A stretch of 64,000 nt of DNA. Source: Streptomyces noursei ATCC 11455 (GTDB taxonomy: Bacteria > Actinomycetota > Actinomycetes > Streptomycetales > Streptomycetaceae). Positions within the stretch are counted from its first letter, which is position 1. Each line of letters starts with the position of its first letter. Below the pieces are notes generated by a model. It ran no database searches and was not told the origin of the DNA. It was given only the letters and a program-made list of their open reading frames with translations. Below are positions 55,185-63,556 of the stretch, in pieces. The position numbers and the translations under genes were made by a program. The stretch is from the NCBI RefSeq assembly GCF_001704275.1, contig NZ_CP011533.1, positions 5,518,001 to 5,582,000 of the forward strand. Direction: 5' to 3'.

Positions 55185-55775
55185 TCACGAGTTGTAGGTG
55201 CTCTGCGCCCGCTCCAGACCCTCCACGACCAACGCCTCCACCGCGTCCGCCGCCCGGTCCACGAAGTACCCGAGCTCCTTGCGCTCGGTCGACGAGAAGT
55301 CCTTCAACACGAAGTCCGCCACCTGCATCCGCCCCGGCGGCCGGCCGATCCCGAACCGCACCCGGTGGTACTCCGCGCCCAACGACTTCGTGATCGACTT
55401 CAGTCCGTTGTGCCCGTTGTCGCCGCCGCCCAGCTTCAACCGCAGCGCGCCGTAGTCGATGTCCAACTCGTCATGCACCACGACGACGTTGGCCACCGGC
55501 ACCTTGAAGAAGTCCCGCAGCGCGGTCGTCGGCCCGCCCGACACGTTCATGAACGACGACGGCTTGGCCACCACCACCCGACGGTTCGACGGGCCCGGCG
55601 GACCGATGCGCCCCTCCACCACCTGGGCCCGCGCCTTGTGGGCCTTGAAACGGCCCCCCATCCGCTCCGCCAGCAGATCCGCCACCATGAACCCCACGTT
55701 GTGGCGGTTGCCCGCGTACTCCGGGCCCGGATTGCCGAGCCCCACGATGAGCCAGGGGCTCGCCGCATCGGTCAT
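55185..55775 (-). CDS. pth: Peptidyl-tRNA hydrolase
   Basis: A 196-residue enzyme freeing tRNA from drop-off peptidyl-tRNA. Motifs: [20 protein letters not shown] (catalytic His), [34 protein letters not shown] and GHNGLKSI, and [14 protein letters not shown] 55775 sits eight bases after GGAG; a GTG two codons earlier is too close to it. It is the last gene of the minus-strand glmU-prs-rplY-pth run, the same order as in mycobacteria. Confidence 0.96.
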   Translation of the reverse strand: MTDAASPWLIVGLGNPGPEYAGNRHNVGFMVADLLAERMGGRFKAHKARAQVVEGRIGPPGPSNRRVVVAKPSSFMNVSGGPTTALRDFFKVPVANVVVVHDELDIDYGALRLKLGGGDNGHNGLKSITKSLGAEYHRVRFGIGRPPGRMQVADFVLKDFSSTERKELGYFVDRAADAVEALVVEGLERAQSTYNS

Positions 55776-55864
55776 GTCCACGTCTCCTCAAAAACGACCC
55801 AACCGCCGCCCCGGCGCCGCCCGGCGCCGCGACAGCGGTTGGGAAGAAACTACCGCGAGAGGGC

Positions 55865-56449
55865 TCAGCCCTCGGCGCCCTCGGCCTCGGCAGCCTCGGC
55901 CGGGGCCTCCGCCTGCGCGGCGACGACCTGCAGCACCGGGGTGTCGCCGTCGACGGCCAGCGACGCGCCGGCCGGCAGCTCGATGTCCTTGGCGAGCACG
56001 GTGTGACCGGCGTCCAGGCCCGCGATCGACACGGTGACGGACTCGGGGATGTGGGTCGCCTCGGCCTCGACCGGCAGGGTGTTGAGCAGGTGCTCCAGCA
56101 GGTTGCCGCCGGGGGCCAGCTCGCCCTCGGTCTGGATCGGCAGCTCGACGCCGACCTTCTCGCCCTTCTTGACGGCCAGGAAGTCGACGTGGACCAGGAA
56201 GCGACGGATCGCCTCGCGCTGCACGGCCTTCGGGATCACCAGCTCGTCGGTGCCCTCGCCCTCAAGGCGGATCAGCGCGTTCGGGGTCTTCAGGGCCATC
56301 ATCAGCGCGTGGCTGTCGACCGCCACGTGCTTCGGCTCCGCGCCGTGGCCGTAGACGACCGCGGGAATCTTCGCCTCGCGGCGCAGGCGGCGCGCGGCGC
56401 CCTTGCCGAAGTCGTTCCGGGCCTCGGCGGCGAGCTTGATCTCGGCCAT
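55865..56449 (-). CDS. rplY: 50S ribosomal protein L25/general stress protein Ctc
   Basis: A 194-residue CTC-type L25. The N-terminal 5S rRNA-binding domain is RNDFGKGAARRLRREAKIPA, then VVYGHGAEPKHVAVDSHALM and FLVHVDFLAVKKGEKVGVEL. The C-terminal domain (LPVEAEATHIPESVTVSIAG) precedes an Ala/Glu-rich acidic tail. It binds 5S rRNA in the large subunit and is stress-linked in several Gram-positives. Located between prs and pth. Confidence 0.95.
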   Translation of the reverse strand: MAEIKLAAEARNDFGKGAARRLRREAKIPAVVYGHGAEPKHVAVDSHALMMALKTPNALIRLEGEGTDELVIPKAVQREAIRRFLVHVDFLAVKKGEKVGVELPIQTEGELAPGGNLLEHLLNTLPVEAEATHIPESVTVSIAGLDAGHTVLAKDIELPAGASLAVDGDTPVLQVVAAQAEAPAEAAEAEGAEG

Positions 56450-56642
56450 GTCGCACTCCTCGTATCTGGAAGAAATCTCTGCGGGGCGTCACCCGGCCCA
56501 CGACAGACCTGCTACGAAGAGCGCGTCGATAACGGACCACCGCCATGAGAAGGCGGCCTCCCTCGCCGAGCAACTCGATGAGTCTACCCGGCCAGGAAGG
56601 CCGCCCCAAAGTCGATCTAGCCGGCCACCGCCGGCCGCCGGC

Positions 56643-57617
56643 TCACTGCTCGTCGAACAGGCTCGTCACCGAGCCGTCCTCGAACACCTCGCGGATCGCC
56701 CGCGCGATCGTCGGCGCCATCGACAGCACCGTGATCTTGTCCAGCTCCAGCTCCGAAGGCGTCGGCAGCGTGTTGGTGAACACGAACTCGCTGACCTTGG
56801 AGTTCTTCAGCCGGTCCGCGGCCGGGCCGGACAGCACGCCGTGCGTCGCCGTCACGATCACGTCGGCCGCGCCGTTGGCGTACAGCGCCTCGGCCGCCGC
56901 GCAGATCGTGCCACCGGTGTCGATCATGTCGTCGACCAGGACGCAGACCCGGCCCTTGACGTCACCGACGACCTCGTGGACGGTGACCTGGTTCGCCACG
57001 TCCTTGTCCCGGCGCTTGTGGACGATCGCCAGCGGCGCACCCAGCCGGTCGCACCAGCGGTCCGCCACCCGCACCCGACCCGCGTCCGGCGAGACCACCG
57101 TCAGCTTGTCGCGGTCCACCTTCGCGCCCACGTAGTCCGCCAGCACCGGCAGGGCGAAGAGGTGGTCCACCGGGCCGTCGAAGAAGCCCATGATCTGGTC
57201 CGTGTGCAGGTCCACGGTGACGATGCGGTCCGCGCCCGCGGTCTTCATCAGGTCCGCGATCAGCCGCGCCGAGATCGGCTCGCGCCCACGGTGCTTCTTG
57301 TCCTGGCGCGCGTACCCGTAGAACGGCACGACCACGGTGATGCTCCGGGCCGAGGCCCGCTTCAGCGCATCGATCATGATCAGCTGTTCCATGATCCACT
57401 TGTTGATCGGAGCCGTGTGGCTCTGGATCAGGAAGCAGTCGGCGCCGCGCGCCGACTCCTGGTAGCGGACGTAGATCTCGCCGTTGGCGAAGTCGAAAGC
57501 CTTCGTCGGGACCAGGCCCACACCCAGCTGGTGCGCGACCTCCTCGGCAAGCTCGGGGTGGGCGCGGCCGGAGAAGAGCATCAGCTTCTTCTCGCCGGTC
57601 GTCTTGATCCCGGTCAC
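56643..57617 (-). CDS. prs: Ribose-phosphate pyrophosphokinase
   Basis: A 324-residue class I PRPP synthetase. Motifs: LMLFSGRAHPELAEEVAHQL, FANGEIYVRYQESARGADCF, VPFYGYARQDKKHRGREPIS, VVSPDAGRVRVADRWCDRLG (ribose-5-phosphate side, flexible loop) and CVLVDDMIDTGGTICAAAEA, the PRPP-binding loop. It supplies PRPP for nucleotide, His and Trp synthesis. Normal length; second gene after glmU. Confidence 0.96.
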   Translation of the reverse strand: MTGIKTTGEKKLMLFSGRAHPELAEEVAHQLGVGLVPTKAFDFANGEIYVRYQESARGADCFLIQSHTAPINKWIMEQLIMIDALKRASARSITVVVPFYGYARQDKKHRGREPISARLIADLMKTAGADRIVTVDLHTDQIMGFFDGPVDHLFALPVLADYVGAKVDRDKLTVVSPDAGRVRVADRWCDRLGAPLAIVHKRRDKDVANQVTVHEVVGDVKGRVCVLVDDMIDTGGTICAAAEALYANGAADVIVTATHGVLSGPAADRLKNSKVSEFVFTNTLPTPSELELDKITVLSMAPTIARAIREVFEDGSVTSLFDEQ

Positions 57618-57690
57618 AGCAAATCTCCTTGCATCACAGTTTGCGTGCGCTCATCACGGTACGCCCCGCACGGCGTACCCGTCGGCACAG

Positions 57691-59178
57691 TCACCGCTCG
57701 CCCTCGGGCTTCCGGCCAGACCCCTGACCCGACTCCGATTCCGGACGAGCGGACGAAGCGGCCTGCGCGGCGGCGCTCCCGGGCCGCTTGCGCGCGACCC
57801 AGCCCTCGATGTTGCGCTGCTGGCCACGTGCGACCGCCAGCGAACCCGGGGGCACATCCTTGGTGATGACCGAACCGGCCGCGGTGTACGCGCCGTCCCC
57901 GATCGTGACGGGCGCCACGAACATGTTGTCCGAGCCCGTCTTGCAGTGCGAACCGACCGTCGTGTGGTGCTTGGCCTCGCCGTCGTAGTTCACGAACACG
58001 CTCGCCGCACCGATGTTGGTGTACTCACCGATCGTCGCATCCCCGACGTACGACAGGTGCGGCACCTTGGTGCCCTCGCCGATCTGCGAGTTCTTCATCT
58101 CGACGAACGTGCCGGCCTTCGACTTCAGCCCCAGGACCGCGCCCGGACGCAGATACGCGTACGGGCCCACCGTCGCCTCCGGTCCGACCTCCGCGCCGTC
58201 CGCCACCGTGAACGACACCGTCGCCCCGGCGCCCACGGTCGTGTCCTTGAGCCGGGACTGCGGCCCCACCTCGGCGCCCGACGCCAGATGCGTGGAGCCC
58301 AGCAGCTGGGTCCCCGGGTGCACCGTCGCGTCCTGCTCGAACGTCACCGACACGTCGACCCACGTGGAGGCCGGATCGACCACCGTCACGCCGGCCAGCA
58401 TCGCCTGCTCCAGCAGCCGCGCGTTCAGCAGGCGCCGCGCCTCGGCCAGTTGCACGCGGTTGTTGATCCCGAGGATCTCCCGGTGGTCGGCCGCCACCGC
58501 GGCACCCACCCGGTGTCCGGCCTCGCGGACGATGCCCAGCACGTCCGTCAGGTACTCCTCGCCCTGGCTGTTGTCCGTGCGCACCTTGCCCAGCGCGTCG
58601 ACCAGCAGCCGCGCGTCGAACGCGAACACCCCGGAGTTGATCTCCCGGATCGCCCGCTGGTCCTCGGTCGCGTCCTTGTGCTCGACGATCTCGGTCACCG
58701 CGCCGGACGCCGGGTCCCGCACGATCCGCCCGTAGCCCGTCGCGTCCGGCACCTCGGCCGACAGCACGGTCACGGCGTTGCCGTCCTCGGCGTGCGTCTC
58801 GCTGAGCCTGCGCAGCGTCTCGCCGGTCAGCAGCGGGGTGTCGCCGCACACCACGACGACGGTGCCGTCCAGCGTGATGCCGTCGCCGCTCAGCTCCTCC
58901 AGCGCGGTGCGGACGGCGTGGCCGGTGCCGTTCTGCTCGTACTGCACGGCGGTGCGTGCGGTGGGGTCGATGGCGGCGAGGTGTTCCCGCACCTGCTCAC
59001 GGGCGTGGCCGACGACCACGACGAGGTGCTCGGGGTCCAGCTCGCGGGATGCGGCGACGACGTGGCCGACGAGGGATCGGCCGCAGATCGCGTGCAGGAC
59101 CTTGGGGGTCGTCGACTTCATGCGGGTTCCCTCACCCGCTGCGAGAACGACGACGGCGGCCGGGCGGTTGGCGCTCAC
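57691..59178 (-). CDS. glmU: Bifunctional GlmU (N-acetyltransferase/uridyltransferase)
   Basis: A 495-residue enzyme making UDP-N-acetylglucosamine for peptidoglycan. The N-terminal uridyltransferase has VVLAAGEGTRMKSTTPKVLH and VVVVCGDTPLLTGETL, with EINSGVFAFDARLLVDALGK. The C-terminal acetyltransferase is a left-handed beta-helix with hexapeptide repeats (PYAYLRPGAVLGLKSKAGTF, YVGDATIGEYTNIGAASVFV) and acetyl-CoA site GSDNMFVAPVTIGDGAYTAA. The last 35 residues are a disordered extension. GTG 59178 is chosen from the SANRPAAVVVLAAG start and an AAGGG seven bases upstream; 14 more codons are open. Confidence 0.95.
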   Translation of the reverse strand: MSANRPAAVVVLAAGEGTRMKSTTPKVLHAICGRSLVGHVVAASRELDPEHLVVVVGHAREQVREHLAAIDPTARTAVQYEQNGTGHAVRTALEELSGDGITLDGTVVVVCGDTPLLTGETLRRLSETHAEDGNAVTVLSAEVPDATGYGRIVRDPASGAVTEIVEHKDATEDQRAIREINSGVFAFDARLLVDALGKVRTDNSQGEEYLTDVLGIVREAGHRVGAAVAADHREILGINNRVQLAEARRLLNARLLEQAMLAGVTVVDPASTWVDVSVTFEQDATVHPGTQLLGSTHLASGAEVGPQSRLKDTTVGAGATVSFTVADGAEVGPEATVGPYAYLRPGAVLGLKSKAGTFVEMKNSQIGEGTKVPHLSYVGDATIGEYTNIGAASVFVNYDGEAKHHTTVGSHCKTGSDNMFVAPVTIGDGAYTAAGSVITKDVPPGSLAVARGQQRNIEGWVARKRPGSAAAQAASSARPESESGQGSGRKPEGER

Positions 59179-59298
59179 GGGATGCCCTTCGGCTTCTTGG
59201 CTACTTCGGGTGGTGGTCATCCGAAGGATACCGGGGCGTTTTGCGGGGGAAACGAGGGCGGGTCCCGACCGGCTGGCCAGGACCCGTGCAGTGCTGCG

Positions 59299-59370
59299 CT
59301 CCCCCGCCAGGACTCGAACCCGGACTTAAGGTACCAAAAACCTCAGTGCTGCCGATTACACCACAGGGGA
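59299..59370 (-). tRNA. tRNA-Gln (anticodon TTG)
   Basis: On the minus strand the 5' end is TCCCCTG, pairing with CGGGGGA as a 7-bp acceptor stem with one G-U. The D-stem GTG/CAC, the anticodon arm GAGGT-TTTTGGT-ACCTT with TTG at 34-36, and the T-arm GGTTCGAGTCC are all present; the discriminator base is G. CCA is not encoded. It lies just upstream of glmU, as a separate unit. Confidence 0.93.
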
Positions 59371-59624
59371 GTGCGAAGACAGCCAAACCGGACATTCCGT
59401 CAGGCTGGCCGCTCGACACCCAACACTATGCCGTACCACCCGCCTTCGATGCGACGGTATGGATCATCACTGCGCGAATCTCGGGCCGCGCAACGGTCGT
59501 CGGGCCGTCGGCGCGGGAGATTCCACGGCCCCCGCGATGACGGATGGTGAGGGTCGGTGACGGGCCGGAGGCGGGCCGGGAGCGCGCCCGGGAAAGCCCG
59601 GCCGGCGCCCGTACGCTGGTCGGT

Positions 59625-61061
59625 ATGACCGCAACGGGGGCAAGTGAGAACGTGGCCGCACGAGGGAGGCCGGGGGGCGGTCCCTGGTGGTGGGCGCGGC
59701 GGCGCAGCGCGGTGCTGGACGTACTGCTGGCGCTGGCGTCCACGGTCGAGTGCATGGCGGAGGGGATCCCCTTCGCGCACACCTCGGGGATGCCGGTGGC
59801 CGTCGGGGTGCTGCTCGGCCTGGTGGCCGGGCCGGTGCTGCTGGTGCGCCGCCGCTGGCCGGTCGTGGTGGTGCTGACGTCGATCGCGGTGATCCCCGCG
59901 GAGATGGGCGCGCTGCTGAGCATCGTCGGGCTCTACACCCTCGCGGCGTCGCACGTGCCGCGGCGGATCGTCGGGCTGCTGGCCGGGATGTCGGCGGCCG
60001 GCACGGTGGTGTCGACGTTCTTCAGCATGCGCCAGGACGTCCTGGTGCAGCCGGAGTTCCATCCGCCGGTGTGGTTCGTGGTCGTGATGGCGCTGGCGGT
60101 CGGGCTGGTGCTGACCGCCCCGCCGGTGCTGTGGGGCCTGTACGTCGGCGCGCGGCGGCGACTGGTGGAGAGCCTGCGGGAGCGGGCGGACGGCCTGGAG
60201 CGGGAGCTGTCGCTGCTGGCGGACCGGGCCGAGGAACGGGCTGAGTGGGCCCGTAACGAGGAGCGGACCCGGATCGCGCGGGAGATGCACGACGTGGTCG
60301 CCCACCGGGTGAGCCTGATGGTGGTGCATGCCGCGGCGTTGCAGGCGGTGGCGTTGAAGGACCCGGAGAAGGCGTCGCGGAACGCCGCCCTGGTGGGGGA
60401 CATGGGGCGGCAGGCGCTGACCGAGCTGCGGGAGATGCTCGGGGTGCTGCGCACCGCGGAGGGCGCGGTGGGGCGCGGGTCGGCGGGTTCGGACGAGCCG
60501 GAGCGGTTGGCGGCGGTGGCCTCGCGGGTGTCGCGGCAGGCGGCCGGGGGCGCCGCGCCGGAGTCGGCGGAGTCGGCCGCGGGGGCGGGCCCGGCCGGTG
60601 CGCCGGCGGGCGCCGTGGAGCCCGCGGCGGACGGGCCGTGGCTGGTGGAACTGGGCGAACTGGTCGAGCAGTCCCGGGCCGCCGGGATGGCGGTGGAACT
60701 CTCGGTGCAGGGCGACGAGGGGGAGTCGGTCACGGCGGACGACGCCGGGCCGCGCTATGCGGCGCGGGTGGAGCGGGCCGTCTACCGGGTCGTGCAGGAG
60801 GCGCTGACCAACGTGCACAAGCACGCGCCGGGGGCCCGGGCGCGGGTGCGGCTGGCGCTCCGGGCCGGCGAGGTGGCGGTGCAGGTGGAGAACGGCCCGT
60901 CGGAGCGCGGGGCGACCGACGCCGGGCTGCCGAGCGGCGGGAACGGTCTGCTGGGGATGCGGGAACGGGTCACCGCGCTGGGCGGCGCGTTCGTCTCCGG
61001 GCCGACGGACGCGGGGGGCTTCCGGGTGTCCGCGGTGGTGCCGGTGGCGGCCGCGGCCTGA
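59625..61061 (+). CDS. DesK-like sensor histidine kinase (orphan)
   Basis: A 478-residue kinase of the NarL/DesK class. Residues about 25-170 contain five to six membrane spans (VGVLLGLVAGPVLLVRRRWP; FVVVMALAVGLVLTAPPVL). A coiled linker (RERADGLERELSLLADRAEE) leads to the HisKA_3 box TRIAREMHDVVAHRVSLMVV with the phospho-acceptor His. An Ala/Gly-rich loop of about 60 residues splits it from the HATPase part (VYRVVQEALTNVHKHAPGAR; GNGLLGMRERVTALGG). The ATG at 59625 is eight bases after TACGCT, so a leaderless transcript is likely. No response regulator gene is adjacent on either side. Confidence 0.9.
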   Translation: MTATGASENVAARGRPGGGPWWWARRRSAVLDVLLALASTVECMAEGIPFAHTSGMPVAVGVLLGLVAGPVLLVRRRWPVVVVLTSIAVIPAEMGALLSIVGLYTLAASHVPRRIVGLLAGMSAAGTVVSTFFSMRQDVLVQPEFHPPVWFVVVMALAVGLVLTAPPVLWGLYVGARRRLVESLRERADGLERELSLLADRAEERAEWARNEERTRIAREMHDVVAHRVSLMVVHAAALQAVALKDPEKASRNAALVGDMGRQALTELREMLGVLRTAEGAVGRGSAGSDEPERLAAVASRVSRQAAGGAAPESAESAAGAGPAGAPAGAVEPAADGPWLVELGELVEQSRAAGMAVELSVQGDEGESVTADDAGPRYAARVERAVYRVVQEALTNVHKHAPGARARVRLALRAGEVAVQVENGPSERGATDAGLPSGGNGLLGMRERVTALGGAFVSGPTDAGGFRVSAVVPVAAAA

Positions 61062-61089
61062 GGCCGGTGGCGCGGCGTCGCGCGTCGCG

Positions 61090-61635
61090 TCAGTCGGCGG
61101 AGACGGTGAGGCGGCTCGGGCGGGTGCCCAGGATGAGGGTGCCGAGCGCCTGGTCGAGGTCGGGGCCGAGGTACCAGTCGCCGGTGTGGTCGAGGCTGTA
61201 GACCCGGCCCTCGGTGTCGATGGCGAGCGTGGCCTGGGGGTGGGTGGCGCCCCGGGTGGCCTTGGTGTCGGGGAGCTGCTCCTGGCCGAGGGGGGCGATC
61301 TCGGTGCCCAGCGCGCGGCCGAGGTCGCCGAGGGTGCGGGCGAGGTGCAGGCCGAGGAGCGGGTCGATGACGAACGGCGTGGGGGCGATGTGCCGGCCGG
61401 GGCCGGGGCCGGCGATCCGCAGGCCGCCGAATTCGGCCCATGCCTCGACGGCGGCCGGGAAGACCGTGTGCCGGTGGCCGGCCGGGGAGGCGTGGGTGCG
61501 GAGGGTGTCGGCCCAGTGCTCGGCCTGCTGTATGTCCCAGCGGCCCGGTTGCCAGCCGGCGTCGTGCAGGGCGATGTCGACGGCGGCGGGGAAGCGGGTG
61601 GATCCGGGCCCGTCGTGGGCGGGGGTGGTCGGCAT
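61090..61635 (-). CDS. SUKH-3 family immunity protein
   Basis: A 181-residue protein with SUKH-3 hallmarks: RFPAAVDIALHDAGWQPGRW, FPAAVEAWAEFGGLRIAGPG, PTPFVIDPLLGLHLARTLGD and ATLAIDTEGRVYSLDHTGDW. SUKH proteins bind and neutralise secreted or contact-dependent nucleic-acid toxins. It starts eight bases after the stop of a YwqJ-like deaminase gene, forming a toxin/immunity pair. It is convergent with the orphan kinase gene. Assignment by motif recognition. Confidence 0.82.
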   Translation of the reverse strand: MPTTPAHDGPGSTRFPAAVDIALHDAGWQPGRWDIQQAEHWADTLRTHASPAGHRHTVFPAAVEAWAEFGGLRIAGPGPGRHIAPTPFVIDPLLGLHLARTLGDLGRALGTEIAPLGQEQLPDTKATRGATHPQATLAIDTEGRVYSLDHTGDWYLGPDLDQALGTLILGTRPSRLTVSAD

Positions 61636-61643
61636 GGTGGCGA

Positions 61644-62177
61644 TCAGCTCCCTTGGGGCGTCGTCGCCCCGATGGGCATGACGCCGAAGTGGGCGAGGAG
61701 GGCGTCGCAGGAGCGGCAGGGCGGTGCGTAGCCGCCGTGCTGGGGGTCGCCGTCCTCGCGGATGTGGCGTGCGGTGATCTTGGAGTGTTTCAGGGAGCGA
61801 CGGGCTTCGCCGTTGGTGAGGGGTTTGCGGGAGGCGCGCTTGCCGCGGTTGGCCTCGACCGCGGTGAGGTGCCGGGAGAGCAGGACCGCTTCGGGACATC
61901 GGCCGGTGAAGCGGTCGCGCTGCGCGGTGGGCAGGGTGTCCAGGAAGTCCTGGACCAGCGGGTGGAGGGCGGGCGGCTGTTCCGCCTTGCTCGCCGTGCA
62001 GGTGAGGGTTTGACCGCGTACCGACAGGGCGGCGCCGATGGTGGGGAGGATGCCGTCGCGGCGGTGGCGGAGGACGGGGGCGCGGTCGGCGTCCGCGGTG
62101 CCGCTCCAGCCGATGCGGGGGTCGCCACTGGCCCGGGGGTCGCCCGCGGTGGACGTGTGGTGTGCGGTGGTGCTCAT
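61644..62177 (-). CDS. YwqJ-like deaminase (toxin-type) protein
   Basis: A 177-residue stand-alone deaminase-fold protein. The zinc-dependent motifs are FTGRCPEAVLLSRHLTAVEA (Cys-Pro-Glu, with the proton-shuttling Glu) and YAPPCRSCDALLAHFGVMPI (P-C-x2-C). In the literature this family forms C-terminal toxin domains of polymorphic toxins acting on nucleic acids or nucleotides. Here there is no signal peptide, PT-repeat or secretion domain, so it may act inside the cell or be a domesticated toxin. It is paired with the SUKH-3 gene downstream and has GAGGGAAG before its ATG. Confidence 0.8.
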   Translation of the reverse strand: MSTTAHHTSTAGDPRASGDPRIGWSGTADADRAPVLRHRRDGILPTIGAALSVRGQTLTCTASKAEQPPALHPLVQDFLDTLPTAQRDRFTGRCPEAVLLSRHLTAVEANRGKRASRKPLTNGEARRSLKHSKITARHIREDGDPQHGGYAPPCRSCDALLAHFGVMPIGATTPQGS

Positions 62178-62543
62178 GGTGGTGCTTCCCTCCCTGCAAT
62201 CCCCCGGTTGCGGAGGTCAGATTGCCAAATGTGCTGGGTGTTGCGGTAGTCGGGCGCGCTGTCGGGGATGTCACTGGGGTGTGACGGTTCGTCGGTTGTC
62301 CGGTAACGGGGCTGGTGGGCGGCGTGTGCCCGGGCGGCGGCGGAGGCCGCGGGGCGGGGGGTGACGCGGGAGTGTCGTGGGGCTGACGAGCACCGTGCGC
62401 GCGCTGCCGCCGTGCCGCGCCGCGGCGCGGTCCGGAGGGCGTGGACGGGCGATGGCCGGACCGGCAACGGGGGCGACGGGCGGGTGTTGCGGCACCGCAT
62501 AGGCTGTGCCCCCAAAGCCAGCTTCAGCCAGGGGGCAACCGCG
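62178..62543. other. Divergent intergenic region of the toxin/immunity neighbourhood
   Basis: 366 bases with no credible gene. Near the deaminase start the DNA is less GC-rich (62205-62245), suggesting its promoter. The rest is very GC-rich, with GCCGCGCCGCGGCGCGG-like dyads at 62410-62435. ATAGGCTGTG at about 62499-62508 may hold the promoter of the WHH-SUKH gene. Confidence 0.45.
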
Positions 62544-63551
62544 ATGACGACAGGTCGGCAAGGGCTGGAGGCGCATTCCGGCCTCCATGCCGCAGGACGT
62601 CCCGTGCCACCGAACTCGGCCTATGCCGGGCAGGTCGTACATTTCCCTGATCCGGTGCGTGCCGCGCGGTATCCGGCCGGGGTGCGGATGGACGCGGACG
62701 GTTTCCCGGACTTCTCGTCGTACGCCCGGGCGGCGGCGGAGATCGCCGAGCCGCCGGAGGGCTTCGGCGTCGACGAGCTGCGGCTGACGGACTTCGTCTC
62801 GGCGAACGCGGCGCTGCACGCGCAGGGCCACGAGCTGTGGATAGACGTGCCGTCGGTGGCCACGCCGCACGGCTGGACCTGGCACCACGTGGCGGGGACC
62901 CGGCGGATGGAACTGATCCCGGTCGAGGTGAAGGCGCTGCTGCGGCACCACGCGGGGCTGGCGACGGCGGCGGTGGCGCACGACAAGCGCGGGACGCGCC
63001 CGCTGCAGGAGACCCGCCCGGTGCACTTCGGGCTGCCGCGGCGGGAGCTGGCGGTGAGCGAGGAGCAGGTGGCGCAGGCCGAGGAGGCGCTGGGCTACCG
63101 GCTGCCGGGCGCGTACCGGTCGTTCCTGAAGGCGGCCGGCGGATGCGCGCCGGTGGGGGCGGCGCTCGACGCGGAGCTGGGGCTCCTGGTCGACCAGCCG
63201 TTCTTCACGGTGCGCGACGACGCCGCGGTCAACGACCTCGTCTATGTGAACAAGTGCCTGCGCGATCACTTCACCAAGGACTACCTGGGCGTGGTCTTCG
63301 TGCAGGGCGGGGTGATAGCGGTGAAGGTGCGCGGCGAGGCGCTGGGGTCGGTGTGGTTCTGCCCGTACGACGACGCCCGCGATCAGGACGGGTGGTCGGT
63401 GCAGGAGCGGGTGGAGCGGCTGATGTTGCCGTGTGGTGCGGATTTCGATGACTTCCTGCTGCGGCTGGCGGGCAACCCGCCGGAGCTGGAGACGGTGGCG
63501 AACCTGATGGTGGACGGCGGCTTCGCCTACGCCGTGCCGGTGGAGGGCTGA
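62544..63551 (+). CDS. WHH nuclease-like domain fused to a SUKH-1 (SMI1/KNR4) domain
   Basis: A 335-residue protein with two parts. Residues about 25-140 match the WHH class of HNH/EndoVII toxins: VVHFPDPVRAARYPAGVRMD, LTDFVSANAALHAQGHELWI, then HGWTWHHVAGTRRMELIPVE with the W-H-H at 113-115 and LLRHHAG. Residues about 165-330 are a SUKH-1 immunity domain: SEEQVAQAEEALGYRLPGAY, RSFLKAAGG, VVFVQGGVIAVKVRGEALGS. So a toxin and its likely antidote are on one chain. ATG 62544 has AGGGGG eight bases upstream. The next gene begins five bases after the stop. Confidence 0.82.
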   Translation: MTTGRQGLEAHSGLHAAGRPVPPNSAYAGQVVHFPDPVRAARYPAGVRMDADGFPDFSSYARAAAEIAEPPEGFGVDELRLTDFVSANAALHAQGHELWIDVPSVATPHGWTWHHVAGTRRMELIPVEVKALLRHHAGLATAAVAHDKRGTRPLQETRPVHFGLPRRELAVSEEQVAQAEEALGYRLPGAYRSFLKAAGGCAPVGAALDAELGLLVDQPFFTVRDDAAVNDLVYVNKCLRDHFTKDYLGVVFVQGGVIAVKVRGEALGSVWFCPYDDARDQDGWSVQERVERLMLPCGADFDDFLLRLAGNPPELETVANLMVDGGFAYAVPVEG

Positions 63552-63556
63552 TCGCG

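Noticed and set aside
59625..61061. Pairing the DesK-like kinase with one of the two NarL-type regulators in this window
   Set aside because: They lie 14-21 kb away with unrelated genes in between, and one lacks the phosphorylatable Asp; nothing in the sequence links them.
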